Shown here piece by piece: positions 8,001-15,523 of a DNA stretch of 28,240 nt. Location: positions 1 through 28,240 of the forward strand of contig JALLAP010000030.1 of assembly GCA_036939355.1 (NCBI GenBank), given 5' to 3'. Below the pieces are notes generated by a model. The model searched no databases and was not told the DNA's origin. It saw only the letters and a program-made list of their open reading frames with translations. Every line of letters begins with the position of its first letter. Position 1 is the stretch's first letter. This DNA comes from Thalassiosira profunda (lineage: Eukaryota > Bacillariophyta > Thalassiosirophyceae > Thalassiosirales > Thalassiosiraceae). The position numbers were made by a program, and so were the translations under genes.

Positions 8001-9610
8001 GCCTTCGAGATGGCCCTCCGCAACTCGAACGCGTCGTGGGATTGCCGTCCGTCGAGCCGGGACATTTCGGCCCGCATCAAGGCCGTGGAGCAGTACGAGC
8101 AACGGAAGGAGGAGCCGCGGCCGCCACGCGCGAGCCGGAGCGTGCGGCCGGCGCCCGGCGACGACGCCCCGCCGGACGACGAGATTTCGGAACTGTCGGA
8201 GCCGACGTACGTCTCGAAGGAGGACGCGTTCGGGGGCCGGACGGTCCCGCGATCGCTCTTCGTGCCCCAGACGAACGGGGTGGAATTGAGCCCCATGGTG
8301 ACCGGGGCGTCGGCGCTGTCGCCCCCCGAGGCGACGAGAAATTTCGCCGGGGGCAAGGGCGAGCTGCCCGGCCCGCCGCCGCTGGAGGACATCGACGAGA
8401 AGGCGCCGCAGGATGCCGCCAAGATGGACGAGGCGAGCGAGGGAACCGACCTCGAACCGGTCACGCCGCCCAAGGAGGAGACCGCGGAGGAGGCGAAGCG
8501 GCGGGAGCGGGCCGCGGCCCGGGCGAAGAAGATGGAGGCCCTCGCCGCCCGCCGCAACGCCGGGCACGACGACGACGACGACGCGTCGGCCNCGGGCGAA
8601 GAAGATGGAGGCCCTCGCCGCCCGCCGCAACGCCGGGCACGACGACGACGACGACGCGTCGGCCGTGTCCGGGCTCTCCAAGCGGCGGAGCCGCCTGCGG
8701 AGGAAGAAGCAGAAGGAGGCCGCGGCCCTGGCGGCCGCGGAGGAGGCTTCGGTCCAATCGAACGACGCTCCCGTCCGCGAAGAGACGGACGAGGAGAAGC
8801 AGCGCAAGCGGCGCGCCGAGGCCCGCGCCGCCAAGCTCGCCGCCATGGCCGCGCGGCGCAACGCCGGCCAGGCCGAGGACGACGCCACGGCCGTCACGGG
8901 CATCTCGCGGCGGCACCGCCTCCGGAGGAAGAAGTCGGCGCTTGCCGCCATCGGTCCCGAGGAACGGGAGCGGAACGAGTGGAAGAAGGGCGTGTTTGGG
9001 TCCGTGGTGAAGGCCGAGCAGACGCGGTGGCGAACGAGCGTTTACGCCCACGTGTTGGAGGCCGAGGCCGCGCGCGAGGCGAACGTCGCGGCCGCACGGC
9101 AGTTGGAGGAGCAGAACGCGGCGGCGCAGAAAAAGCTGGAGAACCAGAAGCGATTGGACGCCAAGGCGAAAAAGTTCGCCGCCCGCGCCGAGCGCTTCCA
9201 CCAGATCCGCCGCGAGGGCGGCGACGACGACGACGCCTCGGCCGTCAGCGCGGCGANGCGCCGAGCGCTTCCACCAGATCCGCCGCGAGGGCGGCGACGA
9301 CGACGACGCCTCGGCCGTCAGCGCGGCGAGCCGGATGAGAAGGAGGAGAGGGCGGAAGAGTTCCGGGCCGCATCGAGCGGTGGCCACGGTCGACGAGGGC
9401 GCCGCAGAGCCAAAGGCCATCGAAGGTAAGGAGGAGAGTATGGAGGCGGCAAAGACGGCCAGGGACGGAGCCGCCATGGGGGAAGAGAACGTGGCCCCCG
9501 ACGACGGTGGTCAGTCTGCAGTTGTTACGGACGACGGTGGCACCAGCTCGATGAAGAAGATGAGGAACAGGAGGAGGAAGGCTGGCAAGAAGAAGAAGGC
9601 CAACTCGTGA
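5077..9610 (+). CDS. large novel three-helix membrane protein with coiled coils and basic/acidic repeats, two exons
   Basis: Exon 1 is 5077-7596 (840 codons). The intron is 7597-7859 (AAG then GTGAGA; CAACGCAG) and joins in phase 0 to exon 2, 7860-9610. Exon 2 contains two false duplications around N bases at 8592 and 9257. Omitting 73 bases at each gives one frame of 534 further residues, about 1374 in all. Membrane segments lie near residues 140-160, 241-270 and 387-409. A long charged coiled coil (about 445-610) is interrupted near 512-545 by [20 protein letters not shown], which weakly recalls the GVP-type motif of actin-regulatory proteins such as CCDC53. Exon 2 has two RPSxxDIxAxIxAVE repeats, then three modules of basic ARRNAG/RAER text, a [14 protein letters not shown] acidic step and an RLRRKK block. 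I know no family with this order. Possibly a membrane-cytoskeleton linker; that is speculative. Confidence 0.75.
7597..7859 (+). other. intron of the large gene, AT-rich
   Basis: It is 263 bp, starts GTGAGA and ends CAACGCAG. It is very AT-rich inside a GC-rich gene and is mostly filled by an inverted repeat. A frame from exon 1 runs through to a stop at 7786-7788, but that text is translated palindrome and does not resemble the rest of the protein. Confidence 0.8.
7655..7777. repeat. large imperfect palindrome (hairpin) inside the intron
   Basis: The right arm 7729-7777 pairs with the left arm in two exact blocks: 7690-7720 with 7729-7759 (31 bp) and 7655-7672 with 7760-7777 (18 bp). The loop is 8 bases (7721-7728), and a 17-base bulge lies on the left (7673-7689). 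The arms are rich in TTTGAAAATT and GGTCGTTTGA text. TTTCAAATTT occurs on both outer sides (about 7632 and 7799). It may be a MITE-like insertion, an introner-type element, or a structured intron. Confidence 0.85.
8520..8664. repeat. uncollapsed 72-bp contig overlap around a single N
   Basis: The 72 bases at 8520-8591 are repeated exactly at 8593-8664, separated by the N at 8592. The extra 73 bases shift the reading frame. Removing one copy and the N restores the frame that continues to the second N. This is best read as an assembly join, not biology. Confidence 0.9.
9185..9329. repeat. second uncollapsed 72-bp contig overlap around a single N
   Basis: The 72 bases at 9185-9256 recur exactly at 9258-9329 with N at 9257. 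The length is the same as at 8520-8664, as expected for a fixed assembler overlap. Collapsing it leads in frame to the stop at 9610. Confidence 0.9.
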
Positions 9611-10091
9611 AAATAATGTGCAGAGAGAGAGAGAGAGACGAGGACTGGCGCGCCCAATGTTGACAACCATGTTTATTCAAGTCAACGCGAGGAGCGCGCA
9701 GCACGCATCGAATGGACTGGACGAAGGTATAGAATAGGAAGACGGACATTCCGATCCATCGAGCGCTGGTCCATCACACACCTCGTCGTCTCGCCCGCCA
9801 CCCGACCAAACCAAAACAATAGAGCCCAAACCAACGAGATCAATAGAGGGGAAGCAGCACTTAGGGACTTTGGGGGGCAAGGGAGTAACTTTATTAGATG
9901 AATATTCCGCCCCGCCCATGCAGTTTCCGATGCGCTGTATCTAACTCGTGGCGGGCCTGTGTGCGGCGGCTCGACCGCCTTATCCTTCTTGATTAGAAGG
10001 CTTCTAGGATTGTTACCTACCTACAGACGTGTCCGTGCTTTGTGGTCTATGGAAATCCTCCTCTGTGCCTATCTTCGGGAGGCGCCTCCGT
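9611..10091. other. convergent 3' region, left end of the duplicated module
   Basis: It holds the 3' flanks of the large plus-strand gene and of minus-strand gene E. It has a short GA dinucleotide run (9622-9638), and TTTATT at 9672-9677 and 9890-9895, which are AATAAA on the minus strand and may serve gene E. TTACCTACCTAC occurs at about 10013-10024. No gene is supported. Confidence 0.5.
9890..9895 (-). terminator. AATAAA polyadenylation-signal candidate for gene E
   Basis: AATAAA on the minus strand, about 200 bp beyond the E stop codon at 10092. It lies outside the duplicated block, so the second E copy has no equivalent here. Motif evidence only. Confidence 0.3.
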
Positions 10092-11276
10092 TCAGCCGAG
10101 GTTCCTCCGCGAGTGCTGGAACAGAAACGCCGCCGACGTCAGCAAATCCAGCGCCTCGCCCGAGCCCTCCCTCCGTCCCGTCGATTCCTCTCCCTCGTTC
10201 ACAATATCATCCGGATGGACGCCCACCGCCGCCGCCAACGGAATGGAGCCCGTCACCGCGCCCAATTCGCCGAGCCGCTCGTCCCTCGCAGTCTCTGCTC
10301 CGCTTTCTTCGTGCCAGCCGGCCACCGCCGCCAGTGGATTGCCCACAGCCCCCGGAGGCACGAGGGGAAACGGCTCCTTGATCACAGTGCCCGTGGCATT
10401 GCTGCACGCCGACGCGCGGACCACCTTCATGTGCTTTCGCAATGGGCTTTGGAGGAGGGGATGCTCGTCCGGATCCCGCGGTTCCAACTGGTCGCGCTTT
10501 CGCGTGCGGGCCTCCTTCCGCGGGCTGCGGCCTTTGGCGTGGGGCGTGGTGCCGGCTTGGAGTGTGGCGCCGCTGTCGTGGTTGGAGGGGCCCGCGACGG
10601 CGGCGCGGTTCAGCTCGGCAATGTCCACATTCTCCTCCGGATCTTCCTCGGTATGCCGCTCCCTCTTCTTGTGGCGAAACGGCGGGGACCGCCACTGCAG
10701 CCCCTCCCGCCGGTTCGGCGCGTTCTCCTTGTCCGTCCGTTTTGGCGAGGCCTTGGCCGGCTTGCCCCGCCCTTCGTCTTTGGCCGTTCTGTCCCCCTGG
10801 TCGTCCCCGCGTCGGCGCGGCCGCCCGCCCCCGCCACGCCGCGCGTCGTCCTGCCCGTCCCTGCCCTGACGGGCCTGCTGCTGCCGCCGTCCAACGTCCT
10901 CGTCGCGCCGCCGCCCTTCCACAATGTTGGACTGCGAGGCGGAGTCGAATTGGTGGATTCTGTCGCGCACGCCGCTCCGCCCCGGAGCTCGCCTCCCCGC
11001 CCGTTTCTTCTCGGGCGTCCGCTTCGCTTTGTCGGGGGAGCGCCTCGCGCCCTCGGCCCTAGCCACAGCATTCTCGGCTTTGGTGGAGGCCTTGGCCGCC
11101 ACGGCGTGCGACAATTGCCCGCCCGCCGTGACCGCGTGGGAGGCCGAATCGACGAGGCCGCTCGCCGCCCCCTCGAGGGCGCCCGCGGCGGTGGCGAGGC
11201 CGGCGGCCGCGGCGGTGGCGGCGTGGGAGAGCTTGGACAGGGGGCTGCGGTGGGGGTGGGGGCTCCGGCGCATCAT
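10092..11276 (-). CDS. gene E (left copy): basic, disordered protein with KEN and SP/TP motifs
   Basis: Translated from the ATG at 11276 the product has 394 residues; a second ATG follows directly. The frame is open further upstream, but the second copy aligns from this start. An alanine-rich amphipathic part (SHAATAAAAGLATAAGALEG and onward) is followed by a highly basic, arginine-rich disordered region. Proline-directed sites followed by basic residues are frequent (RSPDK, RTPEKK, ASPKR, SPRK, SPLRK), as in CDK substrates. DKENAPN (KEN at 10731-10723) is a good KEN-box candidate for APC/C recognition. The C-terminus TSAAFLFQHSRRNLG is kept in both copies. A nuclear or cell-cycle role is inference from short motifs; no folded domain is recognised. 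It is divergent from F across 268 bp. Confidence 0.75.
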   Translation of the reverse strand: MMRRSPHPHRSPLSKLSHAATAAAAGLATAAGALEGAASGLVDSASHAVTAGGQLSHAVAAKASTKAENAVARAEGARRSPDKAKRTPEKKRAGRRAPGRSGVRDRIHQFDSASQSNIVEGRRRDEDVGRRQQQARQGRDGQDDARRGGGGRPRRRGDDQGDRTAKDEGRGKPAKASPKRTDKENAPNRREGLQWRSPPFRHKKRERHTEEDPEENVDIAELNRAAVAGPSNHDSGATLQAGTTPHAKGRSPRKEARTRKRDQLEPRDPDEHPLLQSPLRKHMKVVRASACSNATGTVIKEPFPLVPPGAVGNPLAAVAGWHEESGAETARDERLGELGAVTGSIPLAAAVGVHPDDIVNEGEESTGRREGSGEALDLLTSAAFLFQHSRRNLG

Positions 11277-11544
11277 CGTTGTTCTGTGTTGTGGGGGCGC
11301 ACGGTGCTCGCTTCCAATGCGCTTGCTTTTTGCAACTCGCCGAGCATTCGGCATCAAGTTTGATTCAAGGTTGGTACAAGTACGTACGGACGTACTTACC
11401 TAGGTTTGTACGTACGGGAAGGTACTTACGTTGACAGCTCAAAATAATAACAAGCAGAGTTGTTGCAAACCGTTGCTTCCGTTGATGGCCGCCCTGTGCT
11501 CGTCCATCGACGTTGCAGCCCACCTCTCCATATCTCTCTGACCG
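11277..11544. promoter_or_regulatory. shared divergent promoter of E and F (left copy)
   Basis: The 268 bp between the two start codons resemble the 283 bp at 21901-22183. Kept blocks include TTGTTCTGTGTTGTGGG next to E, CAACTCGCCGAGCA, GGTACTTACGT, and TTGCAAACCGTTG before F. The middle part holds several GTACGTAC palindromes. No TCATAAATT element is present, unlike most other genes here. Confidence 0.65.
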
Positions 11545-14500
11545 ATGAGTGGAGCGCAATCCGAGGCCGCGGGGCGGGCGGAGGAGCGCGCGGGAGCTGC
11601 CGTTCCGGGCCAAGATAGCACATCCAACACAAACGCGGCCGTTGGTGATGTGCGCAAGGGGAGCAACGACAACGCTCGCGCCCCCGCCCAGGGTCGTGGC
11701 GCCAAGGCGCGGATGCCGACGCTGAACCCCCTCAAGCTCAATAAATATACCGCAAAAGGCGACGACGCGAAGAACGATGCAGCCACCTCCTCGTTTACTT
11801 CCCGGCGCAACTCTGATGGAACGGACGCTCACGCGAAACGACCAAAAGATGGGGCGGGCGAGGCAAAGCAGTCGTCTGCCATTGCAACGAGCAGCAGCCC
11901 GTCCAAACGGAGAGACGCGGACGCAAACAAATACGGCGCCGTATCGGTCAAGGCCACACTGGGCGACGCCCTCTGGAGGCGCCTCCCCGGAAGCAACAAG
12001 GATCTGGGAACTCTAGCTACTGCACCCACGTCCAATTCGAGGGCCGGAAACATCGTCGACAGCGGTATGGAAGCGGTGAATACATTGAGGGACAAAGGTT
12101 GGCGGCGGGAGTGGCGGGGGATTCATCTGCCCCCCTCCCGGGAGCCCAACGAGAGAAGGGAGCGGGTGAAGAAGGAAGAAGCCGAGGTGCCGGAGCTGCC
12201 GGCTCCCAAGTGTGTGGCTGTTGGCAAGGAGGAGGCACCGCGGCCGGTGCCGGCGGAGCAACATATTCCAATGGAAGCAGGGCACGAGAATCTGCCCTCG
12301 CCATCGCTATCTTCCGGCCCCTCCGTGCCACTCTACCCACTGCTGGCCGTCATCATCATATATCATCTGCTGAAGCACCTCCTCTTCAAGCGCATCTTCA
12401 CGTACCAAAAGCGGACGCAAATCTCCCGAAGCGTAAAGCGCCGTATGAAATTGGGATTGCGGGGGATGCTCTGGTTCGGCGGCGACGGGAGGCAGTTCAC
12501 CGTGAGCCAGGAGGAGTTGGAGACGCAGCTGGGCAAGCTGCAGAGGAAGAAGGAGGAGCGGATACGGAGGGAGAGCGGCACTCTGGATTCTTGCGATGAC
12601 GGGGATGATGAGGGTGACGGGAATGGAGGAGGGAGGGGTGGCAGTGGAGGGGTCAGTGGTGGAGGCAACAATCGTGGGAGCGGCGGGGGCCGCGGTTCCA
12701 ACGATGGGAGCGGTGGGGGACGAAGCGGCGATGACACCACATCGCCCGGAAACAACCCCTCCTCCTCCGACGTCCACAGCCACAGCTACAGCGCCGGCAA
12801 CGACATCTCCACCTTCTCGGACCAGCCCTCCTTTTTGCTGTGGATGAAGCGCTCCGAGGACCTCGAGCGGGCCCACCGCCGCGTCGAGCAATTGACGTCC
12901 GACCTCGTCTGCGCCAAGGAGAACGCGCTCATCCTGCGGGAGGAACTGGCCGAGCAATCGTGGCTGAAGGACGAGAATCCGACGGAAAACGGCATGGGGA
13001 AACGGCGGTGGATGAAGATGAACGAGGAATTGGAGCGGGCGGAGAAATACGTCGATCGATTGGCGAGCGATTTGTGCGTGGCCAAGGAGAAGGTGGTGAT
13101 GTTGAACGAACGCGAGGGAGGAAGGGACGAGAAGGAGGGGAATGGCGAGGAGGGGAGTTCGTGCGACGATCGCCTCGACCTTAAGGGCGACGAGGACGAG
13201 AACGATGGAGACACGAGCGGCAGTGGCGGTGGCGGCACTGCCACCCGGGGAATGATCGATGGCTCGAAAGAGAGCAGAGCCATCAATGCATCGCAGAATG
13301 ACACAGCATCTTCCACCGGCAAAACCTCTGGCAGCAAGAGTGATGATGGCAAGGAAAACAGCACGAGAAACAGCAGTCTGTCGAACGAGCTGAAAGAGGC
13401 CATGCAAAAGATTGAAGAGTTGGAAGCGACATTGGCGTGCGCCGAGGAACAATCCAAGCAGGCTGCAGTTCTCGATTCGTCGGCACGTCAACTCCAGAGC
13501 CAAGTTGAGCTGCTCACGACGCAAAATCAAGAGCTAACCAATCAGAATGCAACGCTGAACGAGAGCGTGCTCAAGCTACAAGAAGAGAACGAGGGGCTGG
13601 ACAGGGAGATGGAGCACCTTGTCGTTGAGATGGAGCAAAACCAGAATAGGAACGGCGAAGGCGAGCACAAAGGCGAAAGCCTCGAGTTTGACGCCAGCGA
13701 TGGGTTCGGGTCGGTGCTGTCCGAGTCGCTCACGGCCGATCCGGCCGATGCGATTGTCCGCGAGGCAGGGGAGAGGGAGACTTTGCGCGCCACGGTGGAG
13801 GAGCTGCGCCAGGACCTAAGCCGGGCGAGGGAGGACGTTGCCCAGTTGAAGCAAGAACGAGATGGGGCAGTCGATGACGCCCGAGGGCTGTCGCTGGAGC
13901 TAGCGAGGGCAAAAGACGAGAACACGAGCCTGAAGGAGAGGTCCTTCAGCCACGACCTACCAGCGGCGTCGGCCATTAGCTTCGAGAGCCAATCTAGTCA
14001 TCATACTATTGAGACCTACGACGCCATGCGCGCAGAGAGGAATCATCTGAGGAGTCAAGTGGGGGCGGCGAAGGACTCTTTGTCGGAAATGGCTGCTGAG
14101 ATGAGCGGCTTGAAGAAATGCCTCACCGTGTTGCAGGACGCTAACAAAGGGTTGCGGGCAGATCTGGAGGCCACAAGGACTCAAAAGGTTGACCTGGAGA
14201 CTCGGCTTGCTGGTACCACCGCCAAATTTGCTGCGATTGAGACGGAGCAGAAGGATTGTTTGCAAGTTCTGGACAGTCTCGCGCAAGGGACGAACCCGAA
14301 GCAGCTCGTTGCAAATGGAACGATGCAATCCCGCCCCCAAAGTCCGACGTTCGAACGCGTCGCCTCCCACGCAGATCACGTTCGCAACCTGCAGGGACGG
14401 CTCGAACTCGAGACACAAGCGGCCAAGGATCAGTCAGCGGCTATTGCCCAGTTGAAAGCGCAGGTTGCCAGGAGGGAATTGGAGCGCGACAACGCCCGCC

Positions 14501-14850
14501 TCGAGCTAGAGAGCGAACGGTTGGTCATGGGTTCCCTCCAGTCCGAACACGTCGAGCTCCTGGCCAAAATCAAGGCGAGGCATGTGGCGGGAGGATCCAA
14601 GCGGCAGCTGTCTCCGTCGTTTGCCAGCCAAGTCGCCCCCAAGACATTAGAGGTGCCAGAGCAAAGTAAACCCATCCGGACAGACAGCGGCACAATCGTA
14701 TCAACGAGCAGGAAGGATTCATTAGCTGTGAGCATGTCTCCCAAGCGAGCGAGAGCGTCCGGTCTTCGGCGACTGTTGAGCAGGAACGACAAGAAGAAAC
14801 AAAGCAAGAGATCGGCCTCTGTGCCAGGAGCGGCTGTCGCCATTGCGTGA
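11545..14850 (+). CDS. gene F (left copy): membrane-anchored long coiled-coil protein
   Basis: A single 1101-residue frame without introns. The N-terminal 250 residues are polar and probably disordered, with a conserved MPTLNPLKLNKYTAKGD segment. One membrane helix lies at about residues 262-285 (PLYPLLAVIIIYHLLKHLLF), followed by a basic stretch and KLGLRGMLWFGGDGRQFTVS. A glycine/asparagine/serine-rich spacer (about 350-400) leads to long coiled coils from about 430 to 1015, broken by acidic and serine-rich linkers. The tail is basic (SPKRARASGLRRLLSRNDKK). KENSTRN at 13351-13371 fits the KENxxxN degron pattern. The order suggests a tether or golgin-like scaffold, but no family is recognised. 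The start is supported by the aligned second copy. Confidence 0.85.
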   Translation: MSGAQSEAAGRAEERAGAAVPGQDSTSNTNAAVGDVRKGSNDNARAPAQGRGAKARMPTLNPLKLNKYTAKGDDAKNDAATSSFTSRRNSDGTDAHAKRPKDGAGEAKQSSAIATSSSPSKRRDADANKYGAVSVKATLGDALWRRLPGSNKDLGTLATAPTSNSRAGNIVDSGMEAVNTLRDKGWRREWRGIHLPPSREPNERRERVKKEEAEVPELPAPKCVAVGKEEAPRPVPAEQHIPMEAGHENLPSPSLSSGPSVPLYPLLAVIIIYHLLKHLLFKRIFTYQKRTQISRSVKRRMKLGLRGMLWFGGDGRQFTVSQEELETQLGKLQRKKEERIRRESGTLDSCDDGDDEGDGNGGGRGGSGGVSGGGNNRGSGGGRGSNDGSGGGRSGDDTTSPGNNPSSSDVHSHSYSAGNDISTFSDQPSFLLWMKRSEDLERAHRRVEQLTSDLVCAKENALILREELAEQSWLKDENPTENGMGKRRWMKMNEELERAEKYVDRLASDLCVAKEKVVMLNEREGGRDEKEGNGEEGSSCDDRLDLKGDEDENDGDTSGSGGGGTATRGMIDGSKESRAINASQNDTASSTGKTSGSKSDDGKENSTRNSSLSNELKEAMQKIEELEATLACAEEQSKQAAVLDSSARQLQSQVELLTTQNQELTNQNATLNESVLKLQEENEGLDREMEHLVVEMEQNQNRNGEGEHKGESLEFDASDGFGSVLSESLTADPADAIVREAGERETLRATVEELRQDLSRAREDVAQLKQERDGAVDDARGLSLELARAKDENTSLKERSFSHDLPAASAISFESQSSHHTIETYDAMRAERNHLRSQVGAAKDSLSEMAAEMSGLKKCLTVLQDANKGLRADLEATRTQKVDLETRLAGTTAKFAAIETEQKDCLQVLDSLAQGTNPKQLVANGTMQSRPQSPTFERVASHADHVRNLQGRLELETQAAKDQSAAIAQLKAQVARRELERDNARLELESERLVMGSLQSEHVELLAKIKARHVAGGSKRQLSPSFASQVAPKTLEVPEQSKPIRTDSGTIVSTSRKDSLAVSMSPKRARASGLRRLLSRNDKKKQSKRSASVPGAAVAIA

Positions 14851-15040
14851 GGAGGAGACGAGCGCCGGCCGAGGTGAACAAAGAGAAGTAACGTAACCAG
14901 CCTTTTGTACGACGTAGAACTTTGATTGGTCTGTCTTCTCTTGTCTCTGACTCGGCGGCGGACCTCTCCTCCTCCTCCCGCCCCGCCCGCGGGCTCGGCT
15001 CTGCCATAATATTCGTTTCGACGAAGCCACTAACCGAACC
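14851..15040 (+). promoter_or_regulatory. F-G intergenic region (left copy)
   Basis: This 190-bp stretch is partly conserved in the second module (25484-25688), with TTTTGTACGACGTA shared. It ends with CTGCCATAATATTCG, the core-promoter candidate of G. Confidence 0.5.
15004..15013 (+). promoter_or_regulatory. CCATAATATT core-promoter candidate of G (left copy)
   Basis: It begins 37 bp before the ATG at 15041. The same element at the same distance precedes the second G copy (25652-25661). Confidence 0.45.
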
Positions 15041-15191
15041 ATGAACCCCCTGCTGCTGTGCGTGCTCCTCTGCGGGTCGGTGGCCGCCTTCCGCGCCGGG
15101 CCGGCGCCGTCGCGCTCGCCGCTTCGGCTGCATTCGACGGCGGAGGCGACCGAGGTGGCGGCCGCCCCGGCCAAGGAGGAGTTGCTGCCGC
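15041..15191 (+). pseudogene. gene G (left copy), cut at an assembly gap: plastid presequence only
   Basis: The 50 readable residues match the start of the complete gene at 25689: a hydrophobic signal peptide (MNPLLLCVLLCGSVAAF), then a Ser/Arg-rich transit-like part and EATEVAAAPAKEELLP. At the N (15192) similarity stops abruptly, before the conserved splice donor. What follows is unrelated, AT-richer DNA with no haem mono-oxygenase domain. Because the break falls exactly on an N, a scaffold join with missing sequence is likelier than a real truncation. The frame that continues to 15388 across the N should not be read as protein. Confidence 0.75.
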
Positions 15192-15523
15192 NATGCAGCT
15201 GCATGCAATGCTTTGATTTGATGGCAACCCAGAAAGAAAGAGAGAGATATGAGTGCATGTTGCATGCACCTACAACTTTTCATGGTGATGCTATCTCTAT
15301 TTCGCTGCAGCGAGTAGCGTTGGAATCGAACAATTCTCTCTGCCTCACCAGATCTATCACATATGAACCCATCACAATTGTCGCCTAGCCCTTCCTCGCT
15401 TGCCCCTCGATTGTTGTCGCATCTATCCAAGAAACGATGATATGAACACATCTATCCGACTTCCGACAATCAGCTGTACTTCCTGCAACGATTCGGAGAA
15501 GTCCCCTCCTTTGTTCAGCCCAC
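15192..15523. other. assembly gap (single N) and 3' flank of the DOMON gene
   Basis: The N at 15192 has no flanking 72-bp repeat, unlike the other two Ns, so its gap size is unknown. The following 330 bp are moderately AT-rich and hold no supported gene. They include the 3' flank of the minus-strand gene ending at 15524. Confidence 0.7.

Larger units (their letters stand above)
10089..15191. repeat. left copy of the E-F-G segmental duplication
   Basis: This block of about 5.1 kb matches 20698-25839 in gene order, strand and sequence, including the E/F promoter. By eye it is roughly nine-tenths identical, with small indels. The left edge of similarity is sharp: it starts three bases outside the E stop codon. 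The right edge cannot be seen because the assembly breaks at the N at 15192. Confidence 0.9.

Noticed and set aside
8413..9429. Separate plus-strand gene starting at 8413
   Set aside because: This frame becomes the main one only because of the false 73-base insertion at 8592; after collapse it is the continuation of exon 2.
10029..11363. Long plus-strand frames opposite gene E (also 21022-21996)
   Set aside because: Both module copies keep the minus-strand frame with meaningful short motifs, while the plus-strand text is low-complexity Arg/Pro/Gly. These are antisense shadows.
12307..13530. Minus-strand frames opposite gene F (also 12786-13457, 23419-24090)
   Set aside because: The plus-strand coiled-coil frame is continuous over 3.3 kb in both copies; the antisense frames are composition artefacts.
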